Source: Marinilabiliales bacterium
GTDB lineage: Bacteria > Bacteroidota > Bacteroidia > Bacteroidales > F082
Direction: 5' to 3'
DNA length: 64,000 nt
NCBI GenBank assembly: GCA_002869365.1
Contig: PKTA01000039.1
Location: forward strand, 20,326 to 84,325
In this document: one piece after another, positions 17,128 to 25,460 of the stretch
Layout: each line of letters starts with the position of its first letter
Position numbering within the stretch: position 1 is the stretch's first letter
The notes under the pieces: model-generated
Databases searched by the model: none
What the model saw: only the letters and a program-made list of their open reading frames with translations
What the model was told of the DNA's origin: nothing
Made by a program: the position numbers and the translations under genes

Positions 17128-19698
17128 CTATCTTAATTTTATAAACTTCTTATAAGAACTAATACCATCCGATGGTGTTATATTCAGGATATATAATCCT
17201 TCATGAAGTTTTGCGGTTTTTAACTCAAGACGAGTTTCACCAGCCTTCATAGTTTTATTTTCAACTGAAACTACTTGCCCCATTTGATTTAGAATTTCAA
17301 CTCTCAGGCTAGTTACTTCTTTCAAACTAATATTTATATATGCATTTTGCGAAACCGGGTTAGGAGTAATATTTCCTAAACTCTCAATAATTGCCGACTG
17401 ATTATCAATACCAAGAGCAGCCTCTCCATTTGCAACAACAATACTTATTGAAGCGTCTGGATTTTCGGCTGTTAAGGTAATATAAGCGGGAATAGTTTCA
17501 ACTCCAACTATTTCAGTATAAACCACATAAGTTCCATAAGCCAGATCAGAAAAATTGAAGTTTCCATTATCATCTGTTCTTAAATATGTTAAAGGATTAC
17601 CATTTTCACTCAGGAGTAAAATTTCCACATCCGACATTAATCCTCTGCTTTCGCCTGCACTAACAACTCCTACAATATTACCATTTGCCGAATTTGTAGT
17701 GTTGCTATCGGCTATCATATACACATCATAAGAAAATCCTGTTGGGAATGGAAATACGGGATATGCATTCTCCCAATTTAAAGCACTGTAATGATATGTA
17801 GGTACATAATCACCATAATATGCAGAGGCATTTGTTAATTCAGCCTGAACGAAATAAATGCAATTTTCAATTGGAACCTCATCGAATTGGTAGTAACCAT
17901 AATCATCAATTTGAGTGGTTGCAAAATTCACTAAGTTTTGTCCAAGAGTATCAAAAGTTATAAGGTTTACATTGGCATAATCAGCATTTAAACTATCCTC
18001 CAGATAAATATTTCCATAAACAGAGAATGTAAATTCTGTTCCTACCCAAACCATTTCATTATAAATTGAACTACAGTTTGAGTTCCCTGATGTAGCTATA
18101 AGTTCAACATTATAAATTCCTGCTTCAGTATATGTATGTTCTACATATTGTCCAACGGCTGATTCACCATCGCCAAAATTCCAACTAAATATTGTGCTAT
18201 CACCTGTTACTGATGAAAATCCTGTATAATCTACTGTAAGATCATTAATTTGATATTCAAACCATGCAAAGCAATCTTCAATGGTATCATTAAAAACAAA
18301 TACTTCTTCACAATAAGTACTCTCACATGTAGGAGATGAAACACTTAGGCATACCTGGTAGATTCCTCCCTCGGTATATGAATGAAGAGGATTTTGTTCA
18401 TTACTTGAACTTCCATCGCCAAAATCCCATACCCAATCGGTTGGATTTCCCCAGGAATTATCCAAAAATTGAATGTCGAGACCTCCATTTATAGGATCTC
18501 CTTCAGGATAATAATAAAACGCCGCCTGGCATTCATTCTCCCAGTCAATAACATTAACCATTGAGCAAAAATCACTCTGGCATGTATCCCCAGTAATATC
18601 ATCAATGCTGGTAATAGTTAAACATACTTCATAATCACCGAATGCCTGATAAGTATGTATAGGGTTTTGTTCATTTGATGCTGTTCCATCACCAAAATCC
18701 CACGTCCAGGAAGAAGGTATAGTACCATTACTACCCATGCTTAAATCCACAAAGTTTATGGTATTATAATCGCTTGAATCAGCAAAATAAAAATACATTG
18801 CAGCACATTCTCCGGGCCATATTGTATCGTTACCTACGTAAACAGGCATAACGATAACACTTGAACAATCGTTACTATCTGATGACATTGCTAAAGAAAC
18901 CATATATTCTCCTTCTGCTGCAAAAGTGTGTACAGGGTTTTGCTCAGATGATGCAGTACCATCACCAAAATCCCATGACCAGGTATCAGGATTTCCCATG
19001 GAGAGGTTAATGAATTCCAGTGTTAGTGGAATATCTGTAGGCTGATAAGTAAACATGGCTTCACATTCACCAGGAATTATTGTATCGGTACTAACAAAAA
19101 CCGGCATTGTAATTATACTGGAACAACTGTTGCTATCAGAAAATATTTCAAGAGTAACTGCATATTCTCCCTCCTCTGCAAAAGTATGCTCAGGGTTTTG
19201 TTCAGAAGAACTTCCTCCATCACCAAAATCCCAATTCCAGGTATTAGGACTACCCATAGAAAAATCGACAAAAGCCAATGAAAGTGGATTTTCAGTATAC
19301 TGCCAGCCAAACATAGCTTCACAATCACCTCCTCCGGACGGATCAGTACAAACAACGAAACTAAATGTAAGGTTATTATTATTCTCAGAATAGGCAGCTG
19401 ACTCACTTAAAATATTGCCATCACAATTGAAAGTTTCAACAAAAACCACTCCTTCTTCATTTGGAAGAATTGGTACTACATCTTCAAAATAACCATTGGG
19501 GTCAGTTAAAACAGAGTTGAAATAAGAAAAAGTAGAGTCTCCCGTTTGTATTGGTATCATAATGTTTACCATTTGCTGACCAACAGGGGCTCCTCCATTA
19601 TCATCCGTTACATAACCGTTTACGTTTAGGTTATACCCCTGACTCATAACAGCAAGGCTAACTAAACCCATTAGTAAACTTAAAATAATTTTTTTCAT
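17128..19698 (-). CDS. T9SS-sorted secreted protein with five PKD domains
   Basis: An 856-residue protein: signal peptide (MKKIILSLLMGLVSLAVMSQ), a carboxypeptidase-regulatory-like segment (NVNGYVTDDNGGAPVGQ), then five PKD (Ig-like) domains, each marked by W-x-WDFGDG or WNFGDG and a following NP-x-HT[YF] (about residues 150, 235, 325, 415 and 495). Two more fold segments lie at about 550-640 and 665-750 (VVSAGESRGLMSDVEILLL). The C-terminus (NITPNPVSQNAYINISL to ISSYKKFIKLR) is a type A T9SS sorting domain. Codons of neighbouring PKD units are still highly alike (compare 18938-19016 with 19189-19265), a sign of recent internal duplication. It ends the sigma factor/membrane protein/PKD cluster; a surface adhesin or matrix role is likely but unproven. 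Confidence 0.88.
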   Translation of the reverse strand: MKKIILSLLMGLVSLAVMSQGYNLNVNGYVTDDNGGAPVGQQMVNIMIPIQTGDSTFSYFNSVLTDPNGYFEDVVPILPNEEGVVFVETFNCDGNILSESAAYSENNNNLTFSFVVCTDPSGGGDCEAMFGWQYTENPLSLAFVDFSMGSPNTWNWDFGDGGSSSEQNPEHTFAEEGEYAVTLEIFSDSNSCSSIITMPVFVSTDTIIPGECEAMFTYQPTDIPLTLEFINLSMGNPDTWSWDFGDGTASSEQNPVHTFAAEGEYMVSLAMSSDSNDCSSVIVMPVYVGNDTIWPGECAAMYFYFADSSDYNTINFVDLSMGSNGTIPSSWTWDFGDGTASNEQNPIHTYQAFGDYEVCLTITSIDDITGDTCQSDFCSMVNVIDWENECQAAFYYYPEGDPINGGLDIQFLDNSWGNPTDWVWDFGDGSSSNEQNPLHSYTEGGIYQVCLSVSSPTCESTYCEEVFVFNDTIEDCFAWFEYQINDLTVDYTGFSSVTGDSTIFSWNFGDGESAVGQYVEHTYTEAGIYNVELIATSGNSNCSSIYNEMVWVGTEFTFSVYGNIYLEDSLNADYANVNLITFDTLGQNLVNFATTQIDDYGYYQFDEVPIENCIYFVQAELTNASAYYGDYVPTYHYSALNWENAYPVFPFPTGFSYDVYMIADSNTTNSANGNIVGVVSAGESRGLMSDVEILLLSENGNPLTYLRTDDNGNFNFSDLAYGTYVVYTEIVGVETIPAYITLTAENPDASISIVVANGEAALGIDNQSAIIESLGNITPNPVSQNAYINISLKEVTSLRVEILNQMGQVVSVENKTMKAGETRLELKTAKLHEGLYILNITPSDGISSYKKFIKLR

Positions 19699-19837
19699 GA
19701 CTTAAATAATTTAATTAAACATTTATTTATTTACCCCAATCGTAATGTTCTTATTAGTTAGACAACAAAATAATTAATGGTTGCCCGCATTTTCAATTTA
19801 ATTTTCAAAAAATTAATTTTTTAATTAATTAATTGAT

Positions 19838-21883
19838 TTACCTTTTGTTATGGATTAATTTTCCACTACTTATTAGTGTGCCATCATAGGTTTTAATGCG
19901 ATATAAAATTATAGCATTTGATATATTTTCTAAATTTATTTTTATATCACTGTATTCCTTATTGAGAGGCAATTTGTAGTTATTAATACTTCTGCCTAAA
20001 ATGTCTACCAATTCTATTTCAATATCTTGCTCAATTGTTGTATAAACTTTGAAATTAACGAAGTCGGTTACGGGATTTGGAAATACATTATCAAGAACAA
20101 TTCCTGTTTCTGAAATTTCATTCTCTTCAACTCCTACAAAGGCATTACAATTTATCTGCAAAATATGACTATCAGAATATGGCTGACTATCATCTAATTG
20201 AACAAATTCAGTTGAAGACAGTTTACCACTTACTTCGGCTTCTATTCTGTATAAACCAGTTGGCAGTGATAAAAATTCAAATTCACCCTCTGAATTTGTT
20301 TTAACATATGCCACATATTCGTTGTTATAAAATAACTTAATAATCCTGTTTGAAACATCTTCTGAATCACATCCCTGTCCTGAAATTAAGTTTCCTGAAA
20401 TGGATCCTATACCTGCATCTATATCCGTTAACTTTTTTAAATTTACATTTACTTCAAACTGCTCGTTATTATTTAATAAAAAAGTATTGGCGGCTCGCCA
20501 GTCACTTTGGTTTTTATAATAAGAAGGAGCATAAAAATCATAATCCTTAGATTCAGGTTCCAAATCAAATCTTAATAAATATTCCCCTTCGGGCTTTTGA
20601 ACAAACCAATAGTAACCATATTTCCAGAATTCCCTCTTATCCATATACTCCCATTTATTTTCCAATCTTCGATACAGATATGCAGTTGCAAAATTTGAAC
20701 TATCGTTTTCCTCTATATTAATAGTAAAACCATCAATAAATACCTGACCTCCAAAGTTATAATATGAAGGTGTTGTTATTTGATTGCAAACAGTACCATC
20801 ACAAAATCCTGAAGGATTATTTGAAATAGCGGTCAAACAAACAGTATAAGTGCCTGGTGAGTCATAAACATGTACAGGATTACTTTCGTTTGAAAATTCA
20901 CCATCGCCAAAATCCCATAGCCAATCAGTAATACCCTCAGAAGATGCATCATTAAAGATATAAGTATATGGTGTATTATTTATTGTATCTAGATGATAAT
21001 TAAAATCTACAATACAGTTTACCGAATCAAAAACAGATATTTGTTTAACAATAATCTCATTGCATTCATCTTGATTACTCATTACTGATAGGATTGCACT
21101 GTATACTCCATCAGTTGCATAAGTATGAACCGGGTTTGTTTCTTGAGAAAAATTGCCATCACCAAAATCCCAAAACCAATAATCGATGTTGGGAGACGAC
21201 ATATCTGTAAAAAATACTTGTTTATTATTGTCTTCTGATAATTCATAAGTGAAATCAGCATAACATAAAGTTGTGTCATTTACATCTACAAATACCGGCT
21301 GACTTATTGATGATTCACAACCATTTATGCTATCATGTATGGTAAGACTAACTAAATATTCACCAGCTGCATCATAAATATGCACTGGATTTTCTTCAAT
21401 TGAAATATTACCATCTCCAAAATCCCATATTGATGATGTATAGTTACCTAAAGAAACATTAAGGAAGTTTAGTTTATTATAATTGATGTTATCAGGATAA
21501 TACACAAACATAGCATCACATGAATTATCAGTGGTGCAAATGGTAAAATTTGCATTATTTTCTGCTTGGGGGGGAGTGAAATCCTGAAAAAGAAACTCTC
21601 CCATACAATCAAACAGTCCAACAGTAATAGTTTGAGTTATTGGATCTAAAAAAACTGAATCGCTGTAAAATCCATTTTCATTTGTAAGAGTTATTACATT
21701 AACACCTTGATTATCTGTAATCATAACCTCATAAAATGGAACTTCTAATGAGTCGCCCTGCGACACAACATTACCTGTAAAATGATACCATGACTGGCCT
21801 TGAGTAATGTTTGCATACAACAGAAACATTATAAATAGCGACATATATTTTATATAATTTTTCATTTGCCTTATTTTATCCAT
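19838..21883 (-). CDS. T9SS-sorted secreted protein with three PKD domains
   Basis: A 681-residue protein. The signal peptide probably starts at an internal ATG (21865, MKNYIKYMSLFIMFLLYANITQGQ); 21883 gives six more residues. A regulatory-like N-terminal domain is followed by three PKD domains (SIWDFGDGNISIEENPVHIY, about residue 155; WFWDFGDGNFSQETNPVHTY, 240; WLWDFGDGEFSNESNPVHVY, 325), a domain ending in FYAPSYYKNQSDWRAAN, a second regulatory-like domain (ISGNLISGQGCDSEDVSNR) and a T9SS sorting domain (VFPNPVTDFVNFKVY onward). It is the same architecture as the next gene downstream, so the two are paralogs. It starts five bases after the stop of the membrane/beta-barrel gene and is surely cotranscribed with it. 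A C7 tract (21568-21574) lies in its coding strand. Confidence 0.87.
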   Translation of the reverse strand: MDKIRQMKNYIKYMSLFIMFLLYANITQGQSWYHFTGNVVSQGDSLEVPFYEVMITDNQGVNVITLTNENGFYSDSVFLDPITQTITVGLFDCMGEFLFQDFTPPQAENNANFTICTTDNSCDAMFVYYPDNINYNKLNFLNVSLGNYTSSIWDFGDGNISIEENPVHIYDAAGEYLVSLTIHDSINGCESSISQPVFVDVNDTTLCYADFTYELSEDNNKQVFFTDMSSPNIDYWFWDFGDGNFSQETNPVHTYATDGVYSAILSVMSNQDECNEIIVKQISVFDSVNCIVDFNYHLDTINNTPYTYIFNDASSEGITDWLWDFGDGEFSNESNPVHVYDSPGTYTVCLTAISNNPSGFCDGTVCNQITTPSYYNFGGQVFIDGFTINIEENDSSNFATAYLYRRLENKWEYMDKREFWKYGYYWFVQKPEGEYLLRFDLEPESKDYDFYAPSYYKNQSDWRAANTFLLNNNEQFEVNVNLKKLTDIDAGIGSISGNLISGQGCDSEDVSNRIIKLFYNNEYVAYVKTNSEGEFEFLSLPTGLYRIEAEVSGKLSSTEFVQLDDSQPYSDSHILQINCNAFVGVEENEISETGIVLDNVFPNPVTDFVNFKVYTTIEQDIEIELVDILGRSINNYKLPLNKEYSDIKINLENISNAIILYRIKTYDGTLISSGKLIHNKR

Positions 21884-21888
21884 TGCGA

Positions 21889-23190
21889 TTAAAAATCATA
21901 ATAAATACCAAACCTTATACCCATTGAATAAGGTTTAGTTGAAGAAACATCAACGGCTGGTTTATAGATAGAGTTTAAATACTTAGTAAATTCCGGCACA
22001 ACAGATATTGAAACCGAATTTAGTATTTTATAATTCATCTTTAAACCTAAAACCCATTGGTAGTTAAAGTTAGTTCTAAGAGGAGTTTTATCTTCCATAT
22101 TCAACAATGTTGATTCAGGAATATAGAAATTTGCAGTCGGAGATTTACTACTTATTAGTTTCGAGAAAATAACTCCCGATTCAATTGAAATATTCAACTT
22201 TTCAAAAGTTTTAATTCGATAACCTATCTTTATTGGAACATTTAAATAGTCATAATAAAATAGTGGCGATTGTGTTTTAATATGCTCTAAACTATCATAA
22301 ACCGTTGTTTTAGCAGTTTTATAAGTAATTTCATCAGGATTTAAAGGGTTGATTTCAAACGACAAAACTTTATTGTAATAGCCTATACTGTCATTGGTTT
22401 TATAATAGTAATTATATATCCCACGCTCTTTAACTTTCTGATATCCAACACCACTCTGAATATAGAAATCTTTAATTACTATACCAAATTCAGCATCCAC
22501 TGTATAAGTAAATTGATCGGTTGTATTTGGGTAATACATAATGGCGGCTTTAGCGGAAATAGCAGAATAAGTATGTAAACTTTGTCTTTTAAACAAATAG
22601 TCCTGCAAGTCCATTTTATTATCTAATAAACTATAATCAGCAGTAGCAATATCATAAATACTTGATGGTTTAATGAAATTTATAATACTAACATTATTTA
22701 TTTCCTGATTATCTTCAATTTCATTATTCACATCAGTTTGATTATTTGTATTTTCAAACAAAACACTTCTGTCAGTTTTATCTATGTTAGATATTATTAA
22801 ATTAGTTTCAACTGTATTATTATTTTTAAAATCAATATTGTTTACAATATTATCATTTATATTATGCTCATTTTCAGTTAATTGATCAGTTGTTATATCA
22901 TCAATCTGCGTATTAATAATCGGTTTATTGTTAGAATTAACTTCTTTATTTACAATAACTTTGTCCTTTGAAGGAGATTTATCTCCGCCAATAAAATACC
23001 ATATTGCCGATCCTGTAAGCAGTAATAGTAAGACTAATGCAGCAAGCCTGCGATAATTAAATGATTTGTCAACAATAGTGCCTTTCCCCACTTCATTAAT
23101 TATCCCTGACCATACTTTATCGGAAGGGTTCGGATTAAAGCCCGAAGCGCTTTCCTTAAAAACATGATCAATATTTTTATACTCTTTCAT
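21889..23190 (-). CDS. Membrane protein with anti-sigma-like N-terminus and beta-barrel-like C-terminus
   Basis: A 433-residue protein: a cytosolic start (MKEYKNIDHVFKESASGFNPNPSDKVWSGI), one TM helix (LAALVLLLLLTGSAIWYFIGG, about residues 49-69), an Asn/Asp/Thr-rich linker to about 175, and a C-terminal region of amphipathic strands (FGIVIKDFYIQSGVGYQKVKERG, LNVPIKIGYRI, GIRFGIYYDF) like an OmpA-type or PorT-type outer-membrane beta-barrel. This N-terminal-TM plus barrel layout is common in Bacteroidetes just downstream of an ECF sigma gene, where the cytosolic part is presumed to act as an anti-sigma factor. That role is inferred from position; no zinc-binding anti-sigma motif is seen. Five bases separate it from the sigma gene. 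Confidence 0.75.
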   Translation of the reverse strand: MKEYKNIDHVFKESASGFNPNPSDKVWSGIINEVGKGTIVDKSFNYRRLAALVLLLLLTGSAIWYFIGGDKSPSKDKVIVNKEVNSNNKPIINTQIDDITTDQLTENEHNINDNIVNNIDFKNNNTVETNLIISNIDKTDRSVLFENTNNQTDVNNEIEDNQEINNVSIINFIKPSSIYDIATADYSLLDNKMDLQDYLFKRQSLHTYSAISAKAAIMYYPNTTDQFTYTVDAEFGIVIKDFYIQSGVGYQKVKERGIYNYYYKTNDSIGYYNKVLSFEINPLNPDEITYKTAKTTVYDSLEHIKTQSPLFYYDYLNVPIKIGYRIKTFEKLNISIESGVIFSKLISSKSPTANFYIPESTLLNMEDKTPLRTNFNYQWVLGLKMNYKILNSVSISVVPEFTKYLNSIYKPAVDVSSTKPYSMGIRFGIYYDF

Positions 23191-23195
23191 AACAA

Positions 23196-23768
23196 TTAAA
23201 TTTTGTTTTGAATTTGTTTACCGTATTTTTCCATAAGAAGTTCTCTAAGTGTCCTTCTAGCTTTAAATAGTTGCGATTTAGATGTATTCTCAGAAACATT
23301 CAGTTCCTCTGCAATTTCTTTATGAGTTAAGCCATCAAGCACATACATATTAAAAACCATTTTATATCCTTCAGGAAGTTGTTGTAATAACATTAATATT
23401 TGCTCATAACCTACTCCATCCTCAACAAAAACCTTTTCACTCAAACTCGTTTCATCAACTTTATCATGAATATTATCATCATATTCATCTTGAAAGGAAT
23501 GCTTTAAATTTGCATTATAATGATTTATTGCTGTATTAACCATAACTCTTCTCAACCAACCTTCAAATGAACCACTACCTTTATAATATTTAATTTTTCT
23601 AAACACTTTTACAAATCCTTCCTGAAGTATATCTTCAGCATCAGCCATCTTTTTACTATACCTATAACATACAGCAAGCATAGGCGATGCATATAATTCA
23701 TACAACTTCCTAAACTCCTCTTGCTTTCCAGCCTTACACCCATCTATTATCCGATTGATTGGATCCAT
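23196..23768 (-). CDS. ECF-type RNA polymerase sigma factor
   Basis: Sigma-70 region 2 (FRKLYELYASPMLAVCYRYSKKMADAEDILQEGFVKVFRKIKYYKGSGSFEGWLRRVMVNTAINHY) and region 4 (LPEGYKMVFNMYVLDGLTHKEIAEELNVSENTSKSQLFKARRTLRELL) are complete. The ATG at 23768 (MDPINRIIDG) is preferred; a GTG ten codons upstream is open but unnecessary. It heads an operon-like series with the anti-sigma-like membrane protein and two PKD/T9SS proteins, so it probably controls their expression. No clear TAnnTTTG box is visible in front of it. Confidence 0.93.
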   Translation of the reverse strand: MDPINRIIDGCKAGKQEEFRKLYELYASPMLAVCYRYSKKMADAEDILQEGFVKVFRKIKYYKGSGSFEGWLRRVMVNTAINHYNANLKHSFQDEYDDNIHDKVDETSLSEKVFVEDGVGYEQILMLLQQLPEGYKMVFNMYVLDGLTHKEIAEELNVSENTSKSQLFKARRTLRELLMEKYGKQIQNKI

Positions 23769-23855
23769 AAAGACTCTTCTTGTATAATTTGACAGCACTT
23801 TTTGCTTGTGGTTGCCTGAACTTACTAAATAATAGCAATTTGATAAAAAAAGTAC

Positions 23856-23863
23856 TATTTTTG
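23856..23863 (+). promoter_or_regulatory. Candidate -7 element (TATTTTTG) for the hybrid kinase/recQ pair
   Basis: TATTTTTG matches TAnnTTTG 61 bases before the ATG at 23925. The nearest TTTG (23839-23842) is only 13 bases away, closer than normal. Confidence 0.35.
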
Positions 23864-23924
23864 TATTTGATTAAATTGTCGCTGCATTTTTAGAAGGTTC
23901 TCCATAAAATTAAAAATTATCTAA

Positions 23925-25451
23925 ATGACTACTGCCCCGGAAACATCAAAAGGAATAAAAAATTTCATTAATAAACTCGCAAAACCTTCTGTGATATTAC
24001 AAAACGGAACAATAATTTATTATTCATCAATACTTCCCGATTTTCTTGATATAGAAGAAACCACTTTAAAAAACAGCAAGTTTACAGATTATTTTAAACT
24101 TAATGAAACAGAAACCATTAGCCCAAAGCAATATAATTCGTTTGTTGGTGGAGAAACTGTTGAAGAGGCGCATAAGGAAGTGCTACTGACGTATATAAAC
24201 CGTAGTGGCAAATCAGTAAGTTTAAGTTCACGAATTTTTAACTTTGAGGATGAAAGCAATAGCTTTGTAGCTGCTCTGTTTTCCGTGGATAATACTTTTA
24301 ATAAACTTAAAATAAAAGTTAGTGAATTAGAGAGGCAAAATGCAATGAAAACTGCTTTCGTTGCAAATATGTCACATGAAATACGAACGCCTCTTAATTC
24401 CATAATAGGTTTTTCAGAACTCTTGCTGGAAGAAGATAATACTCCTGAAGAAGATGTTCTTTACAGAAAGATGATTAGTTCATCAGGCAGGTCATTAATG
24501 CAACTTATTGAAGATATAATTGATATTTCAAAAATTGAATCCGGTCAGCTGAAAATCAGCAAATCAGAACTCGAATTAAATTCCTTTATGGATGAAATAT
24601 TATTTAATTTCAAGCAGGAAAAGCAGATTAGAGAATTATTCAATATCGAATTGCATCTAACCAAGGCCTCTCCCGACAAGGAATTAATTATTTATACTGA
24701 CCCTGTTCGATTACGGCAGGTTCTTAGCAACCTGATTACCAACTCAATGAAGTTTACAGATACAGGATTTATTAATTTTGGATATAGTTTTGGCGGCAAT
24801 GAAGAATTACAATTTTACGTAAAAGATAGTGGTACAGGAATTGAAGAGAAAGCCAGCGAGAAAATTTTTGACAGGTTTAGCCAGGACGACTCAACTTTAT
24901 CAAGAAATAAAAAGGGAAGCGGTTTAGGATTAGCGATCAGTAAATCGATAATAAATCTGTTAAATGGAGAAATTTGGCTCGACACCAAATCTGGTGTTGG
25001 TACTACCTTTTATTTTACTATACCAATAGATGAAAAGAAGGAAAAAACTGAGAAAAAAAGAATAATTGAAAGATTTGATATCCCAGATTTCTCCAATGCC
25101 AAAATACTTGTTGTTGATGATGTGGATCAGAATGTTTTCTTTTTCAAATCGCTTTTCAAACCTTCAGGTGCTGAAATATTGGTTGCTAATTCGGGTGAAC
25201 AAGCTTTAGAGATTTGCAAAAATGACACTACTATCTCTCTTGTTTTGATGGATATTATGATGCCCGACATTGATGGTTATACTACTACCAGACGATTAAA
25301 AGCACTCTTTCCGGATCTTCCGGTCATAATGCAAACAGCATTTTATTCAAGCAATGCTTCAAAACTAAGTTATGAAGCCGGTGCTGATGAATTTATTGGA
25401 AAACCTATTAATATTAATGAACTGTTTAGTTTAGTTAGTAAGTACATATAA
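23925..25451 (+). CDS. Hybrid histidine kinase with C-terminal receiver
   Basis: A 508-residue cytosolic protein without TM segments. Residues 15-130 look like a PAS-type sensor domain; HisKA follows with H151 in [19 protein letters not shown], then HATPase_c with N-box (LSNLITNSMKFT), DSGTGI and GSGLGLAIS, and a receiver domain from about residue 390 (ILVVDDVDQN, phosphoacceptor in LVLMDIMMPDIDGY, final lysine in FIGKPI). It should relay phosphate internally or to an unknown HPt protein. The recQ gene starts nine bases later, so the two are probably cotranscribed, with no obvious functional link. Confidence 0.92.
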   Translation: MTTAPETSKGIKNFINKLAKPSVILQNGTIIYYSSILPDFLDIEETTLKNSKFTDYFKLNETETISPKQYNSFVGGETVEEAHKEVLLTYINRSGKSVSLSSRIFNFEDESNSFVAALFSVDNTFNKLKIKVSELERQNAMKTAFVANMSHEIRTPLNSIIGFSELLLEEDNTPEEDVLYRKMISSSGRSLMQLIEDIIDISKIESGQLKISKSELELNSFMDEILFNFKQEKQIRELFNIELHLTKASPDKELIIYTDPVRLRQVLSNLITNSMKFTDTGFINFGYSFGGNEELQFYVKDSGTGIEEKASEKIFDRFSQDDSTLSRNKKGSGLGLAISKSIINLLNGEIWLDTKSGVGTTFYFTIPIDEKKEKTEKKRIIERFDIPDFSNAKILVVDDVDQNVFFFKSLFKPSGAEILVANSGEQALEICKNDTTISLVLMDIMMPDIDGYTTTRRLKALFPDLPVIMQTAFYSSNASKLSYEAGADEFIGKPININELFSLVSKYI

Positions 25452-25460
25452 TTTTTTACT

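Noticed and set aside
19055..19406. Extra frames in the PKD repeat region
   Set aside because: Shadows of repeated PKD codons; the minus frame with WDFGDG motifs is clearly the gene.
19798..19830. AT-only palindrome as terminator of the three-PKD gene
   Set aside because: Stem consists of A-T pairs only with ragged T run; too weak to call in AT-rich DNA.
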